This document shows positions 27,266 to 36,800 of a DNA stretch of 64,000 nucleotides, one piece after another. The position numbers and the translations under genes were made by a program. The stretch is from contig NZ_FOMK01000001.1 of NCBI RefSeq assembly GCF_900112615.1, positions 1,674,001 to 1,738,000 of the forward strand, read 5' to 3'. The first letter of the stretch is position 1. Each line of letters opens with the position of its first letter. The stretch is from Chitinophaga sp. CF118 (lineage in GTDB: Bacteria; Bacteroidota; Bacteroidia; Chitinophagales; Chitinophagaceae). Below the pieces are notes generated by a model that saw nothing but the letters and a program-made list of their open reading frames with translations, was not told the origin of the DNA and did not search any database.

Positions 27266-27273
27266 TACCTTTG
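27266..27273 (+). promoter_or_regulatory. Bacteroidota -7 promoter box for the TIGR04255 operon
   Basis: TACCTTTG fits TAnnTTTG exactly within the typical context atctttacctttgcat. Transcription would begin about 27280, giving a leader of roughly 55 nt before the ATG at 27334. No clear -33 TTG is present at the right spacing. Confidence 0.5.
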
Positions 27274-27333
27274 CATCCAAATTTTGATTTGTAACGTTAT
27301 ATTTGATTATACAAGTCCATTTTATTAAAAACA

Positions 27334-28035
27334 ATGACTGCTTTTATTAAACTAAAAAAGACTCCAATAGAGGAAATTATCTTCACAATTTCGTTTAATG
27401 AAAGTGTGTCTATTATAAAGTTGGATGAATTTAAAGCGTTACCTCAAATTTCAAACAAGTTTTCTATAGTTGACAAAGGGCCAGAAATGGAAAGTGAAGC
27501 CAAACAAAGGAATAAAATTGATGGTTATGTACTAAAGTGCCCTGCGTCAAGAATTATACAGGCCCAAAGAGGTTCTTTTGCTTTTCATAAAGTTAATGGT
27601 TATGAGAGATTTGAGATATTGTTAAAGGAACTATATGAGTATTGGTCGCTTTTAGTTAATATTACTGGCTCCTTGACTATAAATAATTTATCAGTTCGTT
27701 ATTTAAACTTTTTAGAAAGGGCTCCCAATGAGAAAAATAGTGATGTATTAAATATATATACAACTCATCCTTTCGGTAGTAATATTACTAGTAGTTTTTA
27801 TCAACTAAATTTAAATTACAATACAACCTCAGGTATTGTGGCTAATGTAATTACTGCTGATGGTGATGTTGTTAAAGGAAATGGAATTATATTGGACATT
27901 AGCCTGGATAAAAAGATTACTAAAGAACAAAATATTGATATAATATTTAGTGTGTTCAATGATATGAGAATGGCAAAAAATGAAATCTTTTTTAAAAGTA
28001 TCACGGAAGCCACCATAAAAAAATATAATCAATGA
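27334..28035 (+). CDS. TIGR04255-family protein
   Basis: The 233-aa protein matches the sporadically distributed TIGR04255 family. It has the opening FIKLKKTPIEEIIFTISFNE, a central Q/G-rich strand (IIQAQRGSFAFHKVNGYERFE), and LSVRYLNFLER near the middle. The family has no established biochemical role but is patchily distributed, often in mobile or defence-type gene neighbourhoods. The gene is visibly more AT-rich than the flanking metabolic genes, suggesting transfer. It starts the operon after two terminators and a promoter box. The stop overlaps the next start by 4 bp (ATGA). Confidence 0.8.
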   Translation: MTAFIKLKKTPIEEIIFTISFNESVSIIKLDEFKALPQISNKFSIVDKGPEMESEAKQRNKIDGYVLKCPASRIIQAQRGSFAFHKVNGYERFEILLKELYEYWSLLVNITGSLTINNLSVRYLNFLERAPNEKNSDVLNIYTTHPFGSNITSSFYQLNLNYNTTSGIVANVITADGDVVKGNGIILDISLDKKITKEQNIDIIFSVFNDMRMAKNEIFFKSITEATIKKYNQ

Positions 28036-28493
28036 GCAACCTAATCAATCACATAAAACTTAAAGCTGAGCTAAGCCAATCAAAAGAATTTGGTTCTGCT
28101 TATGAAAAGGTTTTGCAGGGTGGTGATAGCAAGTCTTTTAGCAGTCCTATCATTGATGATGTTAGTGGCTTACTGAATTATATTCTGATAAAATATGATG
28201 GCTTGACTGGCTTTCAAAAAAATATGTTGGCAAACATCTTTGATGAATTTCAAAACGTCCATAAAACTATTGACCCTAAACGATTAAGATCGTTTGAGCA
28301 TTATTTTAATGACGATAACGAACTGCTATTATTTAGAGAGACTGAAAACGGATTAATCAATATTATTATTAATCCGGATGAATGTGCGGCTTTTTCATTT
28401 ATTCCCAATAATAGTGAAGAGCAGAGACAACTTTACTTCATTTATCCAGAAGGTGATTTTGAAACGCTTACATATAATTTTTTCTCGCATTAA
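28032..28493 (+). CDS. Unknown protein, coupled to TIGR04255 gene
   Basis: The 153-aa soluble protein has an N-terminal helical half (MSNLINHIKLKAELSQSKEF) and a C-terminal half of beta strands (NELLLFRETENGLINIIINP, then SEEQRQLYFIYPEG). I recognise no family. The ATGA overlap with the TIGR04255 gene shows coupled translation, so the products are probably used in similar amounts and may form a complex. It is AT-rich like its neighbours. Confidence 0.65.
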   Translation: MSNLINHIKLKAELSQSKEFGSAYEKVLQGGDSKSFSSPIIDDVSGLLNYILIKYDGLTGFQKNMLANIFDEFQNVHKTIDPKRLRSFEHYFNDDNELLLFRETENGLINIIINPDECAAFSFIPNNSEEQRQLYFIYPEGDFETLTYNFFSH

Positions 28494-28497
28494 TAAC

Positions 28498-29082
28498 ATG
28501 TTGTTTTCCCAAAATGATGAAAAAGTTCCTGAATGTGGTATTCAATACATTCCAGAGAGATTGCATAGAAATAGCAGACCATTAATAGAAGAGTTTGAAG
28601 TTGGAGAATGCCTATACATGCGCTGCAAACCGGAGTTTGCTGACAATCCGTATAAAAATATTTCCATCGCTGAATTATCTCATAACAGAGCCGGACTTTC
28701 TATTGATATCTTATGTAATCCCGATGATGTATTGTATAGTATAAAGCATGACGAACCTTTTGAGAAATATGAGGATAAGGAGGTGTGCACTTTAGAAATT
28801 AAAAGTTTAACTCCAAATAATAGATATAAGAAAACATTTACACAAGAAAAAAATGGAGAAGTATATACAGGTGAAATAGAATTGTTGCATGATCCAGAAT
28901 TATGTATGTATCCTCATTCCATTTTCCGTGTTTGGTTAAATGGAGAAAAAATTACGATGGATAACTTTAGCAAGACAATTGGAAAATTAAATGTAATTAA
29001 GACACAGTTGAAAGAAGAACTAGCGTCTATGGTAAGGAGACGACAAGTTCACCAGGAAGAGACACCTCTTGAAAAAACATGA
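28498..29082 (+). CDS. Unknown protein, third gene of TIGR04255 operon
   Basis: About 194 aa from the ATG at 28498, four bases after the preceding stop; the open frame extends upstream to 28378, but that part overlaps the preceding gene and is not family-like. The protein has an N-terminal ~110 residues with strands (ECLYMRCKPEF, GLSIDILCNPDD), a central KKTFTQEKNGEVYTGEIELL, and a C-terminal helix rich in lysine and arginine (LKEELASMVRRRQVHQEE). I recognise no family. The 45-bp gap to the helicase gene contains a hairpin. Confidence 0.65.
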   Translation: MLFSQNDEKVPECGIQYIPERLHRNSRPLIEEFEVGECLYMRCKPEFADNPYKNISIAELSHNRAGLSIDILCNPDDVLYSIKHDEPFEKYEDKEVCTLEIKSLTPNNRYKKTFTQEKNGEVYTGEIELLHDPELCMYPHSIFRVWLNGEKITMDNFSKTIGKLNVIKTQLKEELASMVRRRQVHQEETPLEKT

Positions 29083-29091
29083 CAAGGATAA

Positions 29092-29119
29092 CTTCCTGTT
29101 CATTACTACAAACAGGAAG
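29092..29119 (+). promoter_or_regulatory. Hairpin masking the helicase ribosome-binding site
   Basis: The 9-bp stem cttcctgtt / aacaggaag (29092-29100 / 29111-29119, loop of 10) contains AGGAAG, the only Shine-Dalgarno-like sequence ahead of the GTG start at 29128. If formed, it would hide that site and lower translation of the nuclease-helicase unless the ribosome leaving the preceding gene or another factor opens it. Confidence 0.5.
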
Positions 29120-29127
29120 CTGGCAAA

Positions 29128-32100
29128 GTGGATTATGGCGAAGAATATACACGCAAACAGAGGTACCGCATAGACCAAAACAGTATGAATGTTACGGGAG
29201 TTGAATTCTTTGATCAGTTAAGTGAATTACATCATCAGTCTGGCAATATAAAAGCAAAATATCCTAAACTCCGTTCATTACTTGAACGGGTTTGTAAGGA
29301 TATGACCACCGGGGATACCATTCAGTTCTCCAACTTATTCTCCAGGCTCAATTTCGTTTGTAAGAAAACAAAACTCCCTCCACGCAGAACATACCAGGTA
29401 AATACCTTCCGGGTAAATGCCAATAATGTGCTGTTTGCCGGTTTTGATCCTTCTGAAGAGGATTACCTGCAGGATCTCAAGGCGCTGTGTCATGCAATAA
29501 GCCATTTCTATGCAGTTCCCATACCTGCATATATTGCCACTATATTACCGGAAATAGACCTTTACAAACCAACACAAAAAATAAAGGGAGCCAAACATGC
29601 AAGGCTGAGGGTAGAAGTTGTAGATTTTGATGAGGACTATATTTATGCCTTTGCAGAAAAAATACCCACAGAAGAGCCCATCAAAATAAAATATGGTATT
29701 AAAAAACTCAATGAAGAGTTTAATACTACCATTCCTGAATTGTGGCCCGACTGTCAGCTGAATTTAATAGATGTTACCATTGACAAAAATGATATCCTAT
29801 TCCCGGAACTCATCATCCTGGAACCGGATTATTTAATTGATATCAGCGCCCTTGCAGAATGCCTTAAAGAATATGGTAGTCATCCGCTTAACTATATTCA
29901 AAGCAGATTTGAAGGCACTAAAAACACCACGCATATCCTGCTAGGTAATGCTGCCAATATTTTCCTGGATGAATTCGTAAATGAAAAACCTCATGAACCG
30001 GTGATTTATAAAACCGCCATGATGAAGGCATTTAAATCTACACCGCTCGAATTTGCCACCTGTACAGATCTTAACAGCAAAGAACATGAATATGAATTCT
30101 TTGAAAGTACAATGTCACAATTCAATAACATCCAGCGGGTGGTGAACGACTTTCCTAAAAAAGGAATCGACCGGGAATACGGCATTCTGGAACCTGCTTT
30201 CATGTGTGAACACCTGGGCGTGCAGGGCCGGCTGGATTACCTGCAGTTAAATACGAACAGCAAAAAGCAGGTGGTAATAGAATTGAAATCCGGAAAGGCT
30301 CCTTCACCTGATACTAACTTTGAATTAATTGGTAAGAATCATAAAGCCCAGGCATTCATCTACCAGATCATTATTCAAAAAATATTAGGCGTTTCATTTA
30401 AAAACCTGGACACCTTTATTTTCTATTCAAAGTATGGTGACGAACAAGCTAACCTCCGCCTGTCCGAACCTTTCATGGCCGTGATCAGGGAGATCCTTAA
30501 CATCCGTAACCTGATAGTGGCAGGTGAAAGAAACATTGCTGCCGATACCACCGGTGAAGCTACTAAAGATCAGATAGCCGCCATTTCTCCGGAAACGCTG
30601 ATCACTGATCCCCAGCTGAATCAAAATTTCCTGAACAGGTTTATTGTTCCGCAAATCAATCATTTTAAATCATTCTTCAATAATTCATCTGCATTAGAAG
30701 CTGCCTATTTTCACAGCTTCTACGCCTTTGTGGCAAGAGAACATTATATCTCAAAAACAGGCGGAGCTGACTATGAAGGCAGTAAAGGTATTTCCTCCCT
30801 CTGGCTTTCTACTTTGGAAGAAAAGATGGAATCAGGAGAAATTCTGACAAACCTGAGCATCAGTGAAAACAATACAGAAAAGATCCCTTCTACTGTTACA
30901 TTGAAGATCCCTGCTTATGAAGATAACTTTTTACCTAACTTCAGACAGGGGGATATTGTGATTCTTTATCAACGGAATAGTGATGAAGATAATGTGACCA
31001 ACAAACAGATCTTCAAAGGATCTATCGAATCATTGATGCATGATGAAATTACAATTCAGCTGCGTCAGCGGCAACGCAACCAATCTGTTTTACCGGCAGA
31101 CAGCAGCTATGCGGTAGAACATGATTTCATGGATGCTACCTACAGTGCCATGTACAGAGGATTGTATTCCTTTTTGCAGGCAAACCCTGAACGTAAAGCA
31201 TTGCTGTTAAATCAACGGAAGCCACAGTTATTTGCGGGCAATGCTCCTGCAGTGTCAACAAATCATTCGGCAGAAGTAGATGAGATTGTTAGAAAAGCAA
31301 AACATGCCAGGGATTATTTTCTGCTTGTTGGTCCGCCGGGAACGGGGAAAACTTCTATTGCCCTAAAAGAGATGGTAAAAGAATTTTACCAAATGCCGGG
31401 AGGTGCGATTCTTCTGCTTTCCTATACCAACAGGGCAGTAGATGAGATCTGTGATTCACTTGATAGTATAGAAGATCGGCCTGATTATATCCGGATAGGC
31501 TCTACTCTTTCCTGCCATACCAAACACAGAGGCAGACTGCTTCATAATGTGATAGCCGATTGTGATTCCAGAGAACTTGTAAAATTGCGCGTGCAGCAAT
31601 TCAAGATCTTTGTGGGAACGGTAGCCTCTATTTCTGCCAAAATGGATCTGTTCAGGATCAGACATTTCCAGGTAGCAATAATTGATGAAGCCTCACAGAT
31701 ACTGGAACCACATCTCTTAGGAGTCCTGTCTGCCAAGCACGGGAATGGCAATAATGCAATCGATAAATTCATCCTTATAGGAGATCATAAACAGCTGCCG
31801 GCAGTGGTATTACAGAAGCCCATAGCTTCGCAGGTGAATGACCCGCAATTACATGCAATGGGTTTACAAGATAGCAGGAACTCTCTCTTTGAAAGATTAT
31901 ATAATCTTCATAAGGAAGATAAAACATCTCCTTTCTGGGGAATGCTACATAAACAAGGACGCATGCACCCTGAGATTGCGTTGTTCCCCAATTATGCGTT
32001 CTACAACGGAGAACTAAAAGCTGTTCCCTGTCTGCATCAAACCACCCCTCTTGAATTTCACACTTATTCATCAGGCAATGCTGTACAGAAATTGATCGCA

Positions 32101-33387
32101 ACAAAACGGCTCGCATTCATTCCATCTGAAAGAAATGAATCCGAAAAGACGAATAAAACAAACACTTACGAAGCCGGCATCACTGCCATGCTGCTTAAAA
32201 ATATTTATGAATTATATGCCTTAAACGGCTTGTCCTTTATTCCGGAAGAGAGTGTTGGCATCATTACACCTTACAGAAGTCAGATAGCATTAATCAGGCG
32301 GGAAATAGCCAAACTCGATATCCCAGTACTAAATCAGTTAACTATTGATACAGTAGAACGTTTCCAGGGATCACAGCGGGATATTATTATCTACTCTTTC
32401 AGTGTGAACCAGTTTTACCAGATAGATCTGCTCTCGAATAATATGGAGGAAAACGGTATGGTGGTAGACAGGAAGCTCAACGTTGCTATTACGAGAGCAA
32501 AGAAACAGCTCTTCATTACTGGTAATCCTGCTATCCTTTCTAACAACCTTACCTATTTCCGTCTTATAGAATTTATCCGTTCAAAAGATGGATATCTGCC
32601 AGTACGTCCTTATCAATTCCTGTCAGGGAATTTTACAGTCGCCAAAGAGACTGTTGCTCCACAATCTGATCAACTATTCGCACCCATATTTAACAAACTG
32701 GTAATTGATCCCATTAAACATCACCCGGATACCAAACCACCGGCGCTGATTTATGGCAATGATCATGATTACAATAAGTTGTGCGTAATAGAATATGGCA
32801 GAACAAACTTTGACCAGCCAACACTTGCATACAGTACACAGGAGAAAGTAGATCTGTATTGTTATTACAATATGCGCCAGCAATATTCCAGTGTGCTGGA
32901 AATGTTTAATTCATCTGCTGATTATTTCAGGACTGCATTTGCAAACACGAATAACAGGGTTACGTTTATTGATCTGGGATGCGGCCCTTTAACTTCTGGA
33001 CTGGCATTTAACTGTAGTTTCTCTTCTACAGCGCGATTTCACTTTCACTATATAGGTATTGATATTGCTGATTCAATGCTGTCTAAAGCAAGGGAGTTTG
33101 CTACCAGCGGATTATTTGACAAAGACACCACATTCCTTTTAAAACGTTCGTTGGAAGAGATAGATGCTGATTACTGGTCCAGCACATTCCTGTTACCGAA
33201 TACAGTCATCCTTCACTTTTCTCATCAGTTTGCAAACCTGGGTAAGGATGATGTAGAACATTTAGCAATAAGTATAAACAGACTGTTGGATAAATATCCG
33301 TTGAACAGATATATCGTATCCGCAACAGACAGAAAAGACAGGATGTATCATATTTTCAGAAGACTTACTCCCAGATTGAATGATTAA
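29128..33387 (+). CDS. PD-(D/E)XK nuclease - SF1 (Dna2/Upf1-like) helicase - methyltransferase-like fusion
   Basis: The 1419-aa protein has three recognisable parts. Residues about 350-415 form a RecB/Cas4-type nuclease core: D370 in GRLDYL, E385-x-K387 in VVIELKSGKAP, and a QxxxY motif (Q408-Y412). Residues about 720-1140 are an SF1 helicase: Walker A LLVGPPGTGKTS (near 735-743), DEAS at 853-856, GDHKQLP at 885-891, VERFQGSQRD from 1076, NVAITRA from 1118. The C-terminal residues 1278-1320 read as a SAM-binding Rossmann core: FIDLGCGPLTSG with GIDIADSM (D1312). Residues 1-340 are unassigned. It should process DNA with both nuclease and unwinding activity; the MTase part may be vestigial. GTG start at 29128 or ATG at 29185. 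Confidence 0.82.
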   Translation: MDYGEEYTRKQRYRIDQNSMNVTGVEFFDQLSELHHQSGNIKAKYPKLRSLLERVCKDMTTGDTIQFSNLFSRLNFVCKKTKLPPRRTYQVNTFRVNANNVLFAGFDPSEEDYLQDLKALCHAISHFYAVPIPAYIATILPEIDLYKPTQKIKGAKHARLRVEVVDFDEDYIYAFAEKIPTEEPIKIKYGIKKLNEEFNTTIPELWPDCQLNLIDVTIDKNDILFPELIILEPDYLIDISALAECLKEYGSHPLNYIQSRFEGTKNTTHILLGNAANIFLDEFVNEKPHEPVIYKTAMMKAFKSTPLEFATCTDLNSKEHEYEFFESTMSQFNNIQRVVNDFPKKGIDREYGILEPAFMCEHLGVQGRLDYLQLNTNSKKQVVIELKSGKAPSPDTNFELIGKNHKAQAFIYQIIIQKILGVSFKNLDTFIFYSKYGDEQANLRLSEPFMAVIREILNIRNLIVAGERNIAADTTGEATKDQIAAISPETLITDPQLNQNFLNRFIVPQINHFKSFFNNSSALEAAYFHSFYAFVAREHYISKTGGADYEGSKGISSLWLSTLEEKMESGEILTNLSISENNTEKIPSTVTLKIPAYEDNFLPNFRQGDIVILYQRNSDEDNVTNKQIFKGSIESLMHDEITIQLRQRQRNQSVLPADSSYAVEHDFMDATYSAMYRGLYSFLQANPERKALLLNQRKPQLFAGNAPAVSTNHSAEVDEIVRKAKHARDYFLLVGPPGTGKTSIALKEMVKEFYQMPGGAILLLSYTNRAVDEICDSLDSIEDRPDYIRIGSTLSCHTKHRGRLLHNVIADCDSRELVKLRVQQFKIFVGTVASISAKMDLFRIRHFQVAIIDEASQILEPHLLGVLSAKHGNGNNAIDKFILIGDHKQLPAVVLQKPIASQVNDPQLHAMGLQDSRNSLFERLYNLHKEDKTSPFWGMLHKQGRMHPEIALFPNYAFYNGELKAVPCLHQTTPLEFHTYSSGNAVQKLIATKRLAFIPSERNESEKTNKTNTYEAGITAMLLKNIYELYALNGLSFIPEESVGIITPYRSQIALIRREIAKLDIPVLNQLTIDTVERFQGSQRDIIIYSFSVNQFYQIDLLSNNMEENGMVVDRKLNVAITRAKKQLFITGNPAILSNNLTYFRLIEFIRSKDGYLPVRPYQFLSGNFTVAKETVAPQSDQLFAPIFNKLVIDPIKHHPDTKPPALIYGNDHDYNKLCVIEYGRTNFDQPTLAYSTQEKVDLYCYYNMRQQYSSVLEMFNSSADYFRTAFANTNNRVTFIDLGCGPLTSGLAFNCSFSSTARFHFHYIGIDIADSMLSKAREFATSGLFDKDTTFLLKRSLEEIDADYWSSTFLLPNTVILHFSHQFANLGKDDVEHLAISINRLLDKYPLNRYIVSATDRKDRMYHIFRRLTPRLND

Positions 33388-33389
33388 AA

Positions 33390-33878
33390 TCAGAGATCAG
33401 TTTCTGTTCCTTCAAAGAGTTTACTCAGGATAGGTTTCTCCTTTTGCACATCATTCTGAAAAGTAATGCATAAAACAATAAATACAACCGGCAGCATTAC
33501 TACTCCAAACAGGGTAACTGGTTTATCGAAAGAGAGACCTCCATTTCTTGTAGTAACCATTATAAGCATCAATAAGATAAAACCAATTACTATATAAGTA
33601 AAAGGGCTTAAGGTCATTGTTATTGAGATAGTACTACCAGCTCCAATATCCGTGATTCTACCTTTGATAGCCATCATAGATTTTTTCTTATATCCCCTTA
33701 TGTTGTTAATCCTGCTAATAAGGAATGCATTGTTAACAATGTGGCCTGAATATGCCTTTGTATTCCTGGCATCAATCACAAAAGATCCTGAAGTTTGTCC
33801 TTTCAGCCTTTCTTTAATCTCTGTGGGAGATAAAGGACTGAGAAGTGTATAGTATTCAAAAGGTAATTTGAATTTCAT
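33390..33878 (-). CDS. Small membrane protein of unknown function
   Basis: The 162-aa protein has a soluble N-terminal part of about 90 residues followed by two hydrophobic helices (FTYIVIGFILLMLIMV and VTLFGVVMLPVVFIVLCIT) and a cytosolic acidic tail. The N-terminal part contains repeated basic and serine/threonine strands. No family is recognised. It lies 16 bp downstream of the SNF2 gene on the same strand and 2 bp from the convergent helicase stop, so it may be part of the SNF2/CHAT unit, possibly its membrane-linked component. Confidence 0.55.
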   Translation of the reverse strand: MKFKLPFEYYTLLSPLSPTEIKERLKGQTSGSFVIDARNTKAYSGHIVNNAFLISRINNIRGYKKKSMMAIKGRITDIGAGSTISITMTLSPFTYIVIGFILLMLIMVTTRNGGLSFDKPVTLFGVVMLPVVFIVLCITFQNDVQKEKPILSKLFEGTETDL

Positions 33879-33894
33879 AGCATTACAAAAATAA

Positions 33895-36800
33895 TCAGCC
33901 TGCAGTAATTAATTTCATTAATTCTTCTGTAGATAATCTCCCCGCCTGATCACTCCCCTGCAATAACTGATCTGCCAGATCCCTCTTATTATGGTGCAAT
34001 GCGATGATCTTTTCTTCAATGGTGTGCTTTGTTACCAGCCTGTAAATTGTAACCGGTTTGGTTTGCCCTATACGATGTGCACGATCCGAAGCCTGTTCTT
34101 CAACAGCGGGATTCCACCACGGATCCATGTGGATCACATAGTCTGCTGCGGTGAGGTTCAATCCTAGCCCACCGGCTTTCAGACTTATGAGGAAAAGGTC
34201 GCCCTTGCCGGACTGAAACTCTTTTACCAGTGTATCCCTCATGGGAATAGGGGTAGAGCCATCCAGGTATAAATAGGAGATACCCATATGATCCAGTGCT
34301 TTCTTTACAAGGTCCAGATGTTTTACAAACTGACTGAATACCAGCGCCCGATGATTATTGGAGATCAGTTCAGTTACAATTTCCAGGAATACGGATAATT
34401 TGGAAGAAGGGATGTTCACATCTTCATCTATCATCTGCGGATTACAAGCCGCCATCCTCAGCTTACCAATTTCCGTTAATGCATTCAGATGCTGACGCCC
34501 ATTTACGTTGCCATACTTCTTAATATTCTCTACGGCTTTCAGTCGAAGGGCTTCATAAAACGCCACCTCATCCGGAGAAAGATCTACCATTCTCACAATC
34601 TCTGTTTTAGCTGGTAGTTCATCCAGAACACCGGCTTTAGTTCGGCGTAACATGAAAGGAGAGATCAGTTTTTTGAGGTGTTTTTTTACCGTGCTATCAG
34701 GATTATAGATAACCGGAGTGGTAAACTTTTTATTGAAATCGTACAGCGTACCTAATAAGCCGGGATTGATAAAATTGAAAAGATTCCAGATCTCGCCCAG
34801 GTTATTTTGTATAGGCGTACCAGTGAGAATCAGTTTAAAGTCTGCCTGTAAGGACATTGCAGCTTTGGAAGTTTTAGTCTGGAAGTTTTTGATGATGTGC
34901 GCTTCATCCAGCACAACCGTTGTCCAGTTAACCGCAGCAAAAAGCTTTTCTTCGGATTGTAATATACCATAAGTAGTAATTACTACATCGAACGCAATGG
35001 CAGCTTTCAGTACGTCTTCGCGGTTCACAGTATTCAGGTATACCAGTCGCAGGGAAGGCGCAAACCGGTTTATTTCATTTGTCCAGTTAGGTAATACAGA
35101 AGCAGGACAAACTACTAATGCTGGCCCCAGCGATGCACGATACAATAACATCGTAATGCCTTGTATGGTTTTACCAAGTCCCATATCATCAGCCAGGCAG
35201 GCACCGGCTCCCCATGATGCCAGTCGCGCCATCCAACGGAAACCCTCTTCCTGGTAAGGCCGTAATGTAGTTTGTAATGTAGAAGGAACCTCTGGTTCCA
35301 ATGCAGCAGCTTCTTCCCATTTGGAACGATGCGTTTTCCAGTCATTATCAGCATCCACACTACCAGCACTTTCCAGCAACTCATCCAGCATATGTGCGCT
35401 AAGCTGCTGTACTTTGATGGTATCATTTTCTGTAAGTGCTATACTGGCTAACTCGTTAAGATGCTTATATAACTTATTGGTCAATGCCAGGAAGTCTCCA
35501 TTCTTCAATGCAATGAATCTGTTTTTACTTATTCTGGTTGCATCCAGTAATTCCTTCAATGATAGTACTGTATTTTCATCTGCCTGTAACTCTCCATTAC
35601 ATTCAAACCAGCGTCCATTTGCTTTCCTTACAGTAAGGCGCAGATTAGAACCGGCTACCTGTTTGCGTATTTTAAATTTCTCTCCCTCCAGCCATTCGGC
35701 CACCGCAAGTTCCGGATTACGCTGTATAATATCCAGTAACTGCAAACAATCCAGCGGGTCTTCAAATATAATCACCTCATCATCTACTTCCTGTACTATA
35801 GATTGCTGGATGTACACCATCAGCAATGCCAGGTTTCCTCTTTCTGTATCCAGATCCCTCACAGCCTGACAACGTTCTCCATCCATCATGCCGATAATCA
35901 CTTTTGCTCCTTCACCCGGCTTACAATAAGGAGGATCATTTGCAAACGGCTTCACAAAAAAGGCAGCCTTTAACGCAGTACCTATAGGCAGTAACTGTAC
36001 ACGAATGCGCGAATCAGCAGCTTTCTGTTTTATGTCTGTTGCTGTTTCATCAAGGTTGGAATGTACCGTAATATGTGCACCAATATTCCGCAACGCCTGT
36101 AACAGCTTATCCTTACCGGCAGCTGGCACAACATCGATCTGCTTTAATGTATTTAATAATGTGCGCTGCTGTGGTGTGAGCTTTATTATTTTTAACCTGT
36201 TCATCGTTTCTTTTACGATGACGGTATCTCCGATAGTTTCTGAAATATTACTGTTGAAAGTAAATCCCTTGCCCGTTTTATTCACAAAGAGTTCTGGCAC
36301 CCCTTTTATTATTTCCACTGCAACTGTAGGTTGTTCCTTCAGGAATAAATAGGGATGCCCTGTAATTTCCTCCCATACTTTTTCTTCAAATGAAAAAGAC
36401 TCTCCACCATAGGTGTAATGTGTTTCTTTCCTTAGAGTAGCACCAATTCTGAAATCCTGGTCTGTCATCCCTTCTACCTTTCCCTCTTTTAGTTTCTTCA
36501 GTTCTACACTTCTTCCCTTACTCCATTCCCCACCCTGATTGGTTTGTAAAACAGGTTGAATACTATAGTTATAAAAATCTATCAGGTATATCAGTCTTGA
36601 CTCAATAACTACCTTTTCCTTTTTAACATTATTCTCATTGGAGAGCAGGAGCGTATTCAACAACCTTTCCCAATCAGGTAACTTTTGTAACAAAGAAAGC
36701 GCAGGCTTTTTACCAATGAAGGCAGCTATTTCCTGGAACAGGGATTCATAACCCAGGTAACCATCTTCCTTAAAAAGAAACAGGTATTCATATGTGAGTA

